From Edolisoma coerulescens (taxonomy: Eukaryota; Chordata; Aves; Passeriformes; Campephagidae), in assembly GCA_013397115.1 (NCBI GenBank), contig VWZW01002762.1, positions 62,001-126,000 of the forward strand: a stretch of 64,000 nt of DNA. The letters are read 5' to 3'. How positions within the stretch are numbered: the stretch's first letter is position 1; each line of letters begins with the position of its first letter. Position numbers and translations under genes: made by a program. A model generated the notes under the pieces. That model had not been told where the DNA came from. It ran no database searches and worked only from the letters and a program-made list of their open reading frames with translations. Positions 1 to 12,300 of this stretch are shown piece by piece.

Positions 1-1845
1 TGTCATTACCTTTAACTTAAAAGTGAAATCAACAAGTTTCAGAATATAAACTGATCACTGCTGGGCTAAGAGATGTCATCTCTATTACTCCATGAAGTCT
101 CACGCAACACTTGTCACTTGATGGCATGAGCCAGAAAGAAACAATTTCCTCTGAACTGAGAGAAGCCAAATGTGTGTGGTTTGTTGGTCTAATTAATTAT
201 TGGCAAGTCCTACGATCAATGATTTTCCTTTGTTTCTAATAAGTATCAAATTCAAACACTACTGGACACAGGCTTTCACCAGAAACCAAAAATGTTTTTC
301 TCTTATCTATTCCTACTGGAAGTACCACCTTGTAATCCAGTTTATCAAGTTGCTCTGAAAATGATGTCTCTTGCTTTGCATATTAATGAATTGGAATTAC
401 CATTACAGATTATAAGATGTTTGAATGCTTTCTCTTTTCAGGCTGATACACCTGAAATTAAATAAACTCATAGATCTAATGCATAAATAAAATAAAATGT
501 ATAAAATTATTTCACTTTCTTTCCCACAGAAACTGCCCAGAAAATGAACTGCTTCTCAGTCACAGCCAGTAAAACCTTTGTGCTCTGCTCAGAAGTAAAA
601 GGAAAGTGTGTTATCCCAAGCAATGAAGACATACATTAAACCTCCTTTGCTCATTAAAACAACTGTTCACATTTGGGTTTCTCTTATAGTGACTAACCCC
701 TGCTTCCACTCCAGGGGCTTGCTTATTCTGCTTCTGCTGCAGAATAAATCACAAGTTTCAAGAGAGACCCATCTGCCTTGAGGGTTTCAAAAGTTTTAGT
801 ACCTTTTGTAAAGCCCTTTTTAGTGGCCCTATGGTTGTCAAAAATGCAGTCTGAGGAGTCTTAATGAAATCAGGAAGTGAGAGCTGGAAAGAAATGGGGA
901 CAACGAAAGAAATTAAGTCTCCATAGACCAAAAGTAGGAAATCAAATAAAAGTTTGAATAGAGAACTGAAGAAAGTCATTTGACATCTCTCAGATGAAGG
1001 TGGCATATGCTGGAATCAGTTACAGAAGATTTAAAGGATTTGGGAAGGAACTGAAGAGAAGGAAATTCTAAGTGATCTTCTTGGTGGCTTTTTCAGGCCC
1101 ACAAACAAGAGAAGAAATAAAGTCCCAGAGACGAATGGCAGGCTGCAAAACAAGTGAAAAAATGAGGGGTTTGACTCTGTGCAATACTAAAAATGGGGGT
1201 CATACAGTATGGGCAATCTCTTCAGGATTAGTTGGAACAGACAAGAAGGTATAAAACTACCTAGAAAAAGGCATCAACAGGACAAATCTAGCAGAAATGC
1301 AAATTCACCATGTCACAGACAAATTTAATTGAATCATGTTAAAAAGAAGAGAGCAGTAGTTTTCTTCCCAAACTTAAGGATTTTAAGACAAATCAAATCA
1401 AATTCATGATTTGACATAGAGGACATCACAGACACCTACCTAACAAGGAAAGTAGAAGTGTACCAAACCACACCAAAGGCCTCTTGAATCTAGTGCCATC
1501 TTTGACAGCAGTCTGCAGAGGATACTTAGAAAAAGAACATAAGATATAGATGAAGATTAAAAAGTCTTTCCCCCAGTGTACCTTGATAGTCTTGCAGCAG
1601 TCAGCACTCCCAATGCAAATAGCTAGCCTCACTTGAATGAGAATGATCTTTTAAAAGGACATAATGATGCTAATAGTAGTAATCTACATTCAGGACACTT
1701 AATTTTTAAAAAACTATTGGCAACTGGAAATCAGAGAATTCCAAATATGTCAACAGGCTACAGAACTGCTTTATGTTGACAAATCTGAATTATCCACACC
1801 AACGAAGGTCAGCAGTTGGTGAGGGAACAGTGGCTACAATAAGTT
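1..1845. other. COLEC11 intron or flank, no gene seen
   Basis: AT-rich unique sequence. I looked on the minus strand for the next Gly-X-Y exons of COLEC11 and for the lectin domain and found neither. Open frames here are short and have no recognisable product. Confidence 0.6.
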
Positions 1846-2736
1846 ACATAGATCATCTAGTACCAACCCTCTTCCATGGGCAGGTACACCTTCCACTAGA
1901 CCAGGTTACTCAAGGCCCCATCCAACATGCCCTTGAACACTCTTTGAGGGATGGAGCATCCACAGCTTCTCTGGTAAACTTGTTCCAGTGTCTCACCATC
2001 CTCACAATAAAGAATTTCTTCCTTTTATCTAATCTAAACCTGCCCTCTTTCAGTTTAAAGCCATTCTTCCTTGTCCTCTTATTACATGCCCTTGTAAAAA
2101 GTCCATTTCCAGCTTTCTTATAGGTCCCCTTTACTGGAAGGTGCTCTAAGGTCTCCCTGGAGCCTTCTCTTCTGCATGTTGAAGAAGCCCAACTCTCTCA
2201 GCCTGTCTTCAAGGCAGAGGTGCCCCATCCCTCCGATCATCTTTGTGGCCCTCCTCCGGACTTGCTCCAGCAGGTCCATGTCCATTTTGTGCTGGGGGCC
2301 CCAGAGCCAGATGCAGCACTCCAGCTGGGGTTCTCATGAGAGCGGAGTAGAGTGGGAGAATCACTTCCCTTGACTTGCTGGCCATGCTGCTGTTGATGCA
2401 GCCCATGCTGTGGGTGGATTTCTGGGCTGCAAGGGCCCATGGCCGGCTCATGTTGAGCTTCTCTTCAACCAACAGCCCCAAGTTCTTCCCCTCCAGGCTG
2501 CTCTCAATCTGTTCTCTACCCAGTCTGTGTTTGTGCTTGGGATTGCCCCAACCCAGGAGCAGGACCTTGCATTTGGTCTTGTTGAACTTCATGGGCCCAC
2601 CTCAAGCCTGTCCAGGTCCCTCTGGGTGGCATTCCTTCCCTCCGGCATGTTGACCGTGCCACATGGCTTGGTGGTGTTGGCAAACTTGCTGAGCGTGCAC
2701 TCGATCCCACTGTCCGTGTCACCGACAATGTTAAAC
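1846..2736 (-). mobile_element. CR1 LINE fragment, about 890 bp
   Basis: Read on the minus strand this is a 5'-truncated CR1: remnants of the reverse-transcriptase ORF C-terminus (127-residue frame at 2209-2592 with KFNKTKCKVLLLGWGNPKHK), then the CR1 3' UTR. The 3' end lies at about 1846 beside a weak ATCTATG-type tail. Stops and frameshifts show it is dead. It lies antisense to the plus strand, so parallel to COLEC11. Confidence 0.92.
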
Positions 2737-5700
2737 AGATATTCTTATATGGATGAACAGTGCATAATCACAGGTGTCATTTTATATAGTTGGGGCAAAT
2801 TAATTTCACACAGCATTAGCCATCTTAAAGTTAGGGTTTTTTGTCTAAGATATTTATCTAAACTCCCATGGTAGGCAATGGAAAAATAAACACCTCTCAG
2901 TAGTGATCTATCCCACTAATGTTACACAGGTATCATAATGACAAAGCAAAACTTTAAAAGCTTTGCAAAACAAACAGGAGAGGGAAAAAAGAGTAAACTA
3001 TTATCAATCTATACTAACTTGAAATCAGAGTAGTTAGAAAATTTGCAAAGGAAAGTAAAGATAGTGAGAAAAAAATCCAATCTAGGAAGGTAGCATAAAA
3101 GTTTAAAGGATTTAAAATTAGATTCAAAACAAAAATGAAATAGTACGGTACATTCCTGAATGGAAGAGTTTCTATTCAGAGGCAATCAAAGACAAGTAAC
3201 TGCTCTCACAAAACACTATCTTGCTAGAATTATGTTAACAACATAATACCAAGCTTCCTCAAACCAGTGGTCTCTCTAGCCCAAGACTTTATTTCCTGTG
3301 GTGGCAGCAGTAGGTGCAGTACAGGAAGATCCCACAACCCCAGCCACCATCTGCAGCCCTTTGCAGGTGGAATTGTTGGATCTGTCCCCAGCAGCTTCGG
3401 AGAGTGTCTCCTAGAGGAGGTATGATGGGATCTGGTGATTCTGTAACCTCGATTATAACCTCCTCAGACTACTCTGTACAGATGCAAGAGTCTCAGCCTG
3501 TCCAGTTTCTCCTTATGAGGAAGCTCCTCTTTTTCACATTTTTGGTGCCCTTCTTTTACCTCTTTTTCCTCTCAAGTCCTTCTAAAGGTACAGACGCCAG
3601 AAGTACCTTCATTACTTGAGACAGTGCATGTCAGGCTTTTGTACAGAACAAAATCAGCTGCAAAAAGAAGTTTCCTGTTTCGTCCTTTGTCCTTTTGTCA
3701 TCCTTTTGTGATGATAGGCAGTGTTCTGTTGGCCTTGGGACTCTTGCTAATGACTTCAGAGTAGTCCTTGAGTTTTAAGTGACAGTTTTGGGTTTTGGCA
3801 TCGTGTAAGTATGGATTAAATCATGCATCCCTAATGTCCCCAGGCAATATATTTATTTACGCTGAAGCCCATCTGCCATGTTTTTGCCCACTCAGTTTAG
3901 CAGGATTTTCTCAAAATCCTATTGAGTTCAGGTGGAACTGAAAGACAGTTTTGAACCAGATACCCACTTTGTGAATTCACTATTGTCAATGTCAGGACTT
4001 TTATATGGAATACTGCCTGCAGCACTCCTTAGCGAGCAATAAAGTCATGTAGAAATCGACTCAGAAATGCAAAGGATTGATTGATTACATATTAATGAGC
4101 AATCAGTAATAATAAAATATAAATTAAGATATTATTACCTCTTTTTAGAATTTGATTATACAAATGACTGAGCACTCTGGCTCCAATCCAGTTAAATTAA
4201 TGAGTCTTCCCTTCTACTTAAGAGGCTGTGCCTGTATTAGTAAACTAAATGCCTGGGTCTGTTCCCTGGCACTGGGAACCAGGTGGCCAAGAATGGTACA
4301 CTCCATGATACTAAATTGTCTTACTCTTCAAGCCAGGTTAATCTTACAAGCTGCTCATTGTATTAGCTCCCAAAATATGCCCTGGAATTGTCTGGGAAAG
4401 TGTTAGCTGGCAAAAGCCAAAATCACTGTGCTCACACTGCAAAGGTAGAGACAGTTGAGTTCCAAACCCAAGAACACTTTGTGACTCTGCTTCACATACC
4501 ATTACAGTTGTACATAAATTAAGTGCAATGTATAAAGGCTGAAATTAAAACACTAAAATAATATATATTTTAAATGGTTATGGCTCTCAGAAAATTGAAA
4601 TATCTTGAAGAACATAGTTTTAATGTGCTGTTCCTTTGATGTCACATTCCAAGTGTAAATTCACCTTCCCCTCCTTATTTGGATTGCTGTAAGGTACTCT
4701 GGGACTATTCACAGGACTGTAGTGTTACTGAACTATCCGTGTGGAATCTGAATACATGGAAGTTATGGCCTCACAGCCTGCACCAGGACTCAGTTAAATA
4801 ACTAAGTTTACTCCCAACATGGGAGAGCACAGTACAGCCATCAGTGCAAGTGGGGAAAGTCAATTCTGTGAACTTCACACCCCAAAACTTGCACTGCAGT
4901 ACACACTGCTTTCGTCTAAAACAGCCATTGTGCTCGACCCAGTGCTCCATACTTTACATAAGGCCAACACAGTTTCATATTCTGCTGACATGCTATGCAT
5001 CATAATTGACCTATACAATTAATTAAAAGCAATGAGGAAAGTAAGTGGAATTTAACCTTAATCAGCACCCAAAGACATCAGTATGTCTGATGTCACCCTG
5101 AAGCACCAGGACAGCCAGAATGAGATTTATTTCAGGTAAGCCCTGGAAAGTTTTAATGTTTATCAGTTTTTGAGCTACTAAAATCTGAAAATATCATGAG
5201 GAAAGGATATGATAAAAACATTTGCAGCACTTTCTCTTCATTTCAGGCCAAATGCGCCATAAGAAAATAGTTTCTTTTGTAAGTTATGTTACGGTTATTA
5301 TATACCCATGGAGTTCAAAGAAACTAGGCACATTTTCTTAGATGAACTTGCTAGAAAAATGAAACAAAGAAAGGGGAAAGAAAAAAATAAAAGAAAAAAA
5401 ATTAGTATGATTCTGATAATGTAAATTAAGACCAAAAATAGGAAACTCTACAAATGTGGCAGAAGGATTACAGCTTCTCCCTCATATAAACCATCACTTA
5501 CTCAAACAGGAGAAAAATAAAATTAAATTTAGCAGCTTGCATCAACAGAAGGAGCCAAATATTAGACCAGGACAAAAATCATCAGGCTTCAAGAGATATA
5601 CAAGGGGTCTAATACATGCTAACACACTGACTGAAATTCAACAGACTACTGCATAGAAGCCGGGCTGCTGTGACTATCCATGGGTGTTTTTAGGGGCAAA

Positions 5701-6619
5701 TGCAAAGTGCAGGAACAATGATTTTTGCCAAGCATATTGTTATATTTTATTTTTGCCTCCAAGTTCCATCTTCTGGATAAGAAATGGGAAAATCCTTGGT
5801 CTGCTGGAAGAGAATATATTCAGTCTCATGCAGCTTGAGAGTCTTTCTTGAAAAGTATTTTTGCATGAATTTAGCTACAGGTCTGCATACTACACGCAGT
5901 CTGTGGAGGTTAACCAGAGACTGAAAGGTCAGGAGACTGAAAGGTTTTTCCAGGTCAGAGTTGGATATTCTTCTGTGTCCTTTCTATAGACTGGAAATTA
6001 TATCTGTGAAGTCTGTTTGCTTATCCAGTCAACACTGTGACATTCAAAGTATACTAGATAGAGTACCATGATGAAATGTGGTGCCATATAATCCAAATTT
6101 GTTTTAAGGTAACTAGGTTTTTTCCTTCGATGAAGCATTTGTGGGAAGGAGTTGATGAAGACAAATATCTACAAAATGTACAGCTTTAATAAAAAGATAA
6201 CTAGTAAATTAGAATTTATTTTAAACAAGAGGTTTTTTGTAGAAATTTCTGGATGCAAAAAGGAAAGTAGAAAAAATGTGTTGCTACAGAAGTAGTAAGA
6301 AATTTTGCCTGTGTTTAGTTGAAAGTACAACCTGGCACAACACCCATATAGGATGCATTATTATTCACTTTTCTTTAATCTCTTTTCTGTTTCATGTATG
6401 TTTTCTTGCAGCATGTTTCCACTTCAGGGTTTCTTCTTTCAATCTCATTAGAATTTGGGACTTTTGGAGGTATGGAAAACTAGAAAATTACCACTGTTAT
6501 TAGCATTAATCAAGCATGCCTTATGAGAACTATTTTTTAAACAAATGCAATTTTACAGTATAAAATAAATAAATGAAATGCTACATCATGGATTGGCCTG
6601 AATGAGAGTACTTCCACAT
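2737..6619. other. Unique COLEC11 intron or flank sequence
   Basis: No exon, RNA gene or clear repeat is recognised. A GC-richer patch at about 3290-3540 stands out from its AT-rich surroundings but matches nothing I can name. A purine-rich (GA/A) run lies at about 5357-5402. Confidence 0.5.
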
Positions 6620-7625
6620 CTCAGACGGTCCAAAGCATTTTGAAGTGACATGACAAAATGCCAGGATAGAGAAACATGCAAGAGAGAGTGATGAGAGAGG
6701 TTCTCTCAAGAAGTTGTGAAGGCAGCCTCATGCCAAAGGACACAAAGAAGGTTGAGGCACTCAGTGCTTTCTTTGCCTTTGTCTCTGCTGGCAAGGTCTG
6801 CTCTCTGGCCTCCCAGTTCTGCATGTCTGGTAGCAAAGATCTGGGGAGGACAAGCTGCTCATGGCAGTGGACGATTGAGTGAGGGACTATTCACCCAGAT
6901 GTACACAAGCCCATGGTCCTGCCCACAGGGCATTCCAGGGTGCTGAGAGGGCTAGCTGTTGCTTCTGCAAGGCTGCCAAAGTCTAATCAGCAGCTGCTAA
7001 GGAGTGACATTCCTCAGGAACCAGTCCTTCACTGCTGAAAGGGAGGAAGTAGAAGATGCTCCATGCTGGCAGGAATGGTTGGTGCCCTGGAAAATGGCCC
7101 TGCCAGTCAGGAGGAGCTCTACAAGCTGCAGAAATATGTTGACAGGACTATCGTGGGTTCAGCCAGATCCTAAGTTCCTCACCTGTGACACACTGATGAA
7201 GTCTGGCCAATGGCTGGGTAAAAAAACTCCTTTGCATAAGAGGACCCTGAGATTTTTGGGCCCTCATACATGAGAAGCAAACAAAAGTCTAGCTGAGGAA
7301 GATGGTTTTATTTAGCTTGGAATACAGAAAAGTAAGGAAGGACTTAATTGCAGTCTTCCACCACTTACAAGCAGTTTCTAGAGAAGATGCAGCCTTTTCT
7401 TCTCAGAGACACACAGAGAAAGGGCAAGATGCAATAATTACAAGCTACAAGAGGTCTTTCACAATGACACCAGTGAAACAGACTGATTAAAAAGTATGTG
7501 GAATCTCCATCCTTGGACAAGACCTGGAGCAACCTGCTCTGATATCGATGTCTGTCCTGTTTGAAGCAGGAGATTGGACTAGATGAGCTCTTTGCAACCT
7601 TTTAACCTAAATTATTCTGTCATAT
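6620..7625 (+). mobile_element. CR1 LINE fragment, diverged
   Basis: Plus-strand CR1 relic. The 5' part (about 6660-6990) resembles the ORF2 linker region; the 3' part (7300-7625) has the CR1 3' UTR pattern ending with a GGACTAGATGAGCTCT-like stretch and a TTATTCTGTCAT tail. It is more diverged than the other copies and its middle is hard to follow. The 5' border is approximate. Confidence 0.75.
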
Positions 7626-8545
7626 TTCACTTCATGCTGCATTGCCTTGCAAGAGCTGAAATTTTAGTTTCCAGTACTTTTTTCCTAAGAGTCATCCTTG
7701 AAAGTACATCTACGTAAGGGAAATACACTGAGTGAACACACACACACCTCATGGAAGTTATAAATTTTCAATGCATTGTAGGAGGAAGAGCTCTAGCTAC
7801 AGATTTTGGTTCCAGGGTAATCAGTACCAGACTTCCATAATTGCCCAAAAGAACAACATAACAGATCATGCATCATCATAAGGAAGTATAAATTATCTCT
7901 ACGATTGCTTTGAAAGAAAGACTGTAAACTCAGTTCAGTAAAAACTAACTCCAACCTTCTCATGACAGGAATGTCAATCTTTAATTTCAATATTGAGATA
8001 AAAGGGTTTGACTACTCCTAATTTGAACCTTTCAGAACACACACCTCCTGGAGAACTTATGAAGGTCAAATTTCCTCCTTTCTTCAGGAGGAAAACAAAT
8101 GTGAAAAGACAGAATTTCCTGCAAGACAGAAATGCTACGTTTCTCTCAGCTGTACAATTGAACACTGTTGAGCACCATTCCTTTCAAGGGCTCAAAATAT
8201 TTTTAAACTACAATGCAAACAAATTTATCACCATTTTCCCATATCCAAAAAATGTGGGAACACTCATGTTCATCTCTGCCTATTATGGCTTACTGCTTTC
8301 CCTCAATGGTTTTAATTAAGGCGTTGTGAGTGTTCAAATTCACAAAAAAAAAGAAACAAGAAGATCGAGCCTTGTGAATTTTTTCCCTCTGATCTAATAT
8401 GAGGTTTTCATTTGCAGAAGGTAAATTATGAAGAAGACATGATGCCTTTCTTCACAGAGACCTTTCTAAAAAATCAAGATTTTTTTTATTTCCAAAATAT
8501 ATCTTTCTGGCCAGAAAGTAATACTTAGTCTACAAATGAGTGCAT
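7626..8545. other. Unique COLEC11 intron or flank sequence
   Basis: AT-rich, with no exon or repeat recognised. A short ACACAC run lies at about 7735-7746 and A-runs near 8343. Confidence 0.5.
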
Positions 8546-8550
8546 ATAGT

Positions 8551-9155
8551 TGTACTGATTTTGGCTAGGATAAAGTTAATGAAGTTGATTTCTATCCTTG
8601 TAGCTCGGAGGGTGCTGTATTTGGGATTTGTGACCAAAGCAAAGTTGATAACACAGAAACATATTCATATTGCTGAACAGTGCTTGCACAGGATTAAGGC
8701 ATTTTTTGCTCCTCACCCCACCCCACCAGCGATGAGACTGGGAGTGCACAAGAAGCTGGGAGGGGACACAGCCAGGACAGGTGACCCCAACTGACCCAAG
8801 GCAAATTCCCTACCACATGGCATTGTGCTCAGTATGTAAAGCTGGGGGAAGAAGAAGGAACAGGGGGATGTTTGGAGTGATGGCATTTGTGTTCCCAAGT
8901 CACTGTTATGTGTGATGGGGCCCTGCTCTCCTGGGGATGGCTGAAGACCTGCCAGCCCATGGGAAGCACTGAATTAATTCCTTGTTATGCTTTCCTTGTG
9001 TGCATGTGGCCTTTGCTTTCCCTATCAAACTGTCTTTATCTCAACCCATGGGCTTTCTCACTTCTACCCTTCTGATTCTCTCCCCCATCCAAACGGGAGG
9101 AAGTGAGTGAGTGGCTATGTGGGGCTAAGCTGCTGGCTGGGGTTAGACCACAACA
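8551..9155 (+). mobile_element. Endogenous retrovirus solo LTR (605 bp)
   Basis: The element starts TGTACTG and ends CCACAACA, with TGT...ACA inverted termini. It is flanked by a perfect 5-bp target-site duplication ATAGT (8546-8550 and 9156-9160). The interior resembles a common avian ERV LTR that I recall by sequence but cannot name safely: a GGGACACAGCCAGGACAG stretch, a decayed TATA-like CAGTATGTAAAG near 8830, and the 3' segment TCTTTATCTCAACCCATG. There is no internal viral gene, so it is a recombined solo LTR. It is antisense to COLEC11 and ends 136 bp from the collagen exon. Confidence 0.88.
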
Positions 9156-9290
9156 ATAGTAAACAGAAATGGCCAAGGGGGATTTAGTCACCCAGAAAAG
9201 GGAGAGAGGACTCCCATCACCATCATCTCACAAGAAAAAGCAGCATTTTCTCAGGAATCACTTTCAAAACATCTTCTTTAACAAAGTTAC

Positions 9291-9362
9291 CTTTTTCTCC
9301 TGGAGGTCCAACTCTGCCTGGACGACCTGGAGCACCTTTCTCCCCCTTTTCTCCAGCTTCTC
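9291..9362 (-). CDS. COLEC11: COLEC11 collagen-repeat exon
   Basis: A 72-bp exon bounded by acceptor CAACAG and donor GTAACT on the minus strand. It reads through in phase 1 as GEAGEKGEKGAPGRPGRVG followed by PPGEK and the first base of another Gly codon. Every third residue is Gly. The 72-bp length (a multiple of 9) and the Gly-split boundaries are typical of collagen-domain exons. Confidence 0.93.
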
Positions 9363-12300
9363 CTGTTGATACAAAAGCAAACAAAAAGAAGAATCATATT
9401 AAACCAGGACTATTTTCTGTTAGCAGCAGTGACAAGAATGTCATTCTCTCCAGTGAAAAAAATTGAAGCAGATGTGATCTGATTTAACAGCTTTAACTGA
9501 TGGATGGAAAACAGATTTTTCTTCAATTGATGTAGACACTGGCAAACCCTAAGTCAATACGTTACTGAAGTCTGATACAACAGGTCTAGTTTTGTGGATG
9601 TTACTTATTTCATTGACCTCCAAAAAGCCAGCAGCACAATTCACTTAAGCAGAAGCTTCAGAATTAGACCCCATCTTAGCACATAAACTTCTGTGTTCAC
9701 CAAACTCTTTCCGAGCCTCTGCTAAGGACATGCTTAAGTCTCAAGTGAAAATGGCTTAACTATGACCTCAAATTAAAAAAAAAAAATTTTGAGACCTACA
9801 AGAAGGCATTGCTACATCCCTCATTAGAGGACCATTTTTAAGCATGAAAGAGTTAACTCCCTACTCCATATCCTCAGTTATATACTGTGCCTTTTAATCT
9901 CTGAGGTATGAACCACTATGCAGTGTGCTTACATGCACATAGTTCATAGTGCCTCATTATAGTCAGCATATTTAAACATCCTTTTCTGTAAACATTTGCC
10001 TCCCTGGTGCCTTTCATTGAAAATTTGGGGATCCTTAGCTTGTTTTGCCCCTGACTACTGTACTACTACTGTAGTTTGCCATTGACATAAAATTAAAATC
10101 TCTTTGACAAACAGAAGTTTCAAGAATGATTTATACAGCCACCTTGACAACACAAGATTTATATGATGAAGGAGAAGAAAGTTCTATGACTTCCACAGAA
10201 AATAAAATGCTGGTATGTAAAATCCAGAGTCAGCACAGCACACGTGATGTCCCAACTCTGTATTCCTATGGAGGAGAGTGAGCATTAGGTGCTCTCCAGG
10301 AAGCGGATGGGAGCACCACAGTAGGAAAGTGAATGGTTATCATGTACCCCACAAGCCCAGCTCTCTGGCATGGCTGGCAGCTGTGGTTCAGAGAGGGATC
10401 ACAGAGATGACATTTAAAACATGCCACACCATGGCAAATTTCAAATATGCAGCCTCCAGCTCTCTTTCCATCTCTCTCTTTATTGTAGACCTAGGTGGCT
10501 GTGTGCTGAACTCAGCCCTCCATCTGTTATATTTTCATTCTTCAGGCTGCTCCAGACCATCCTCCCTGCCTTCAAACATGCAAAAATAGGCCATTCTCTG
10601 ACCTTAATGAGGACAAACTTCACATAATCTCCAGTGAATAATATTGTTAGTATAAAACAGGCTATAATTTGGCACATTTGGGAACGTCACATTTTTATTA
10701 TCAGGTAACCAATAGGCTTTGTATGATTCCCTTTCACCCCTCAGGGCTGGTTATGAGTTCTTTGCTTCCCAAAGATAAATCCTGACAATGACTTTTCCTT
10801 GCTCTCTGGAGGCTGAGAGCAGGCTATTACAGCCTATTGCTTTACACGTTCTTCAGAGTGAAAGCTGTGCATTAGGGATCAATAAAATAGATCACTCCTG
10901 CTTCAGGCCATTACACTTGCCTGCATTTATTCCTATAATACGATGACACCGCATTCCTTAGTGTGGGTGTTTTGAAAACTTTCTCTGGGAGGAGATTACT
11001 CCATTACAGGCCCAGCTACCGACCAGTCTACATTTTTTCCTTATCACCTGTTGTAAGGAGCAAGACCTTGGCCAAGAGGGACTGATCAGTGGCCCAGCTC
11101 AGCTTTGCCTTGTGTAAGTCCCTATTTTTGCTGTTTGTACCCTGAGCATTGTGCAAATTGAGGAAGTAAAGCCTGTGCAGGTATCATGGGCAACAAAACA
11201 GTTTTCTGTCAAGAAATTTCAATCAATTTAATTTTTCACCAATTAACGATACTGTTTAACTTCTTGATTCATGAATTAGAGAAAGACACCCCTATGCCTC
11301 CTTTCTGGTCTCCAGCCCCTTGGTCTATAACCAAGTCCCTTCAGAGCAGGAGGTTGGGATCTGTGCCTCAGGGTTCCTACTGGACTAATCTGTTGTGGCC
11401 TCTTCCACCAGCCACAGTCCCTTAGCAGTTGTACCTCCTGCTCAGTCTCCTTTCCATCCCTTCCTGGATATTTGCTCCAGCCCCATTGCAGGAAACAGTA
11501 CTTTGTTTGTCAGCACCATGCAGCACTGCCTATGCAGCAGAGATGGGGCGAGATGGGGTTAGTAGTGCTCCACAGAGTTGAGATGCCCCATACTCCCAAA
11601 AGAAATTTAGCCCTGCCATTAGCCTGAGCTGCAGTAGGATCATGGGTATCAGGCCCTGACACTGATCTCTGGGAGAGATCTTTCTTAATTCAGGAGATGT
11701 ATCTTACAACTGCTGTTGATTTTCCTCCTTTTGTGAATTCTTTGGGACAGGATTTGTCTATGCTTATGTTTGCAACTTCCTACCATAAGCTGTACCATCT
11801 ACAGTGTGCAGTGAAAATACACCAAATATTAACTGTGTGAGCTATTAAGCATTCCTGGCTGGTGATAACTTCCTTCCATTACTCTTATTCCCCATATGAG
11901 TAGATGCATCAAGTGTGGGTGTAAAAATATTGGGGTTTTTTAATGTAGCATCACCTTTTTAATGTATTGAATGTCATTGAGACTGTTAAGACAACTCCTG
12001 CTTTAGACTCTAGAAGGGAGACAAAACAAGATGGCAAACTGAGAATTTAAGCTTTGAAGGATTGTTCTATGTTATTTTTTTCCCCACAATTGTAGTAACT
12101 CCAATTTCTTGTGCCTGTCAAAATAAACTGGACTTTAGGAAGAATAGGAGTGAGATGTGTAGTGAGGCTTCATCATCCACTGCTTTTTCACACACAGCAT
12201 ACTTTTCTTATTATTAATACTGATGGCTTTCTAAAACATGGTTCAGTCTCCTGTCTGCATTCTCAGAGCCATGGTTTTGCCCTTACACTTTCCATTTTAC

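Noticed and set aside
3280..3540. GC-richer patch that might be an exon or retrocopy
   Set aside because: No conserved peptide, splice borders or repeat similarity could be shown.
1..9290. Remaining COLEC11 exons
   Set aside because: Searched the minus strand for Gly-X-Y runs, the neck and the C-type lectin motifs and found none; they are taken to lie outside the window.
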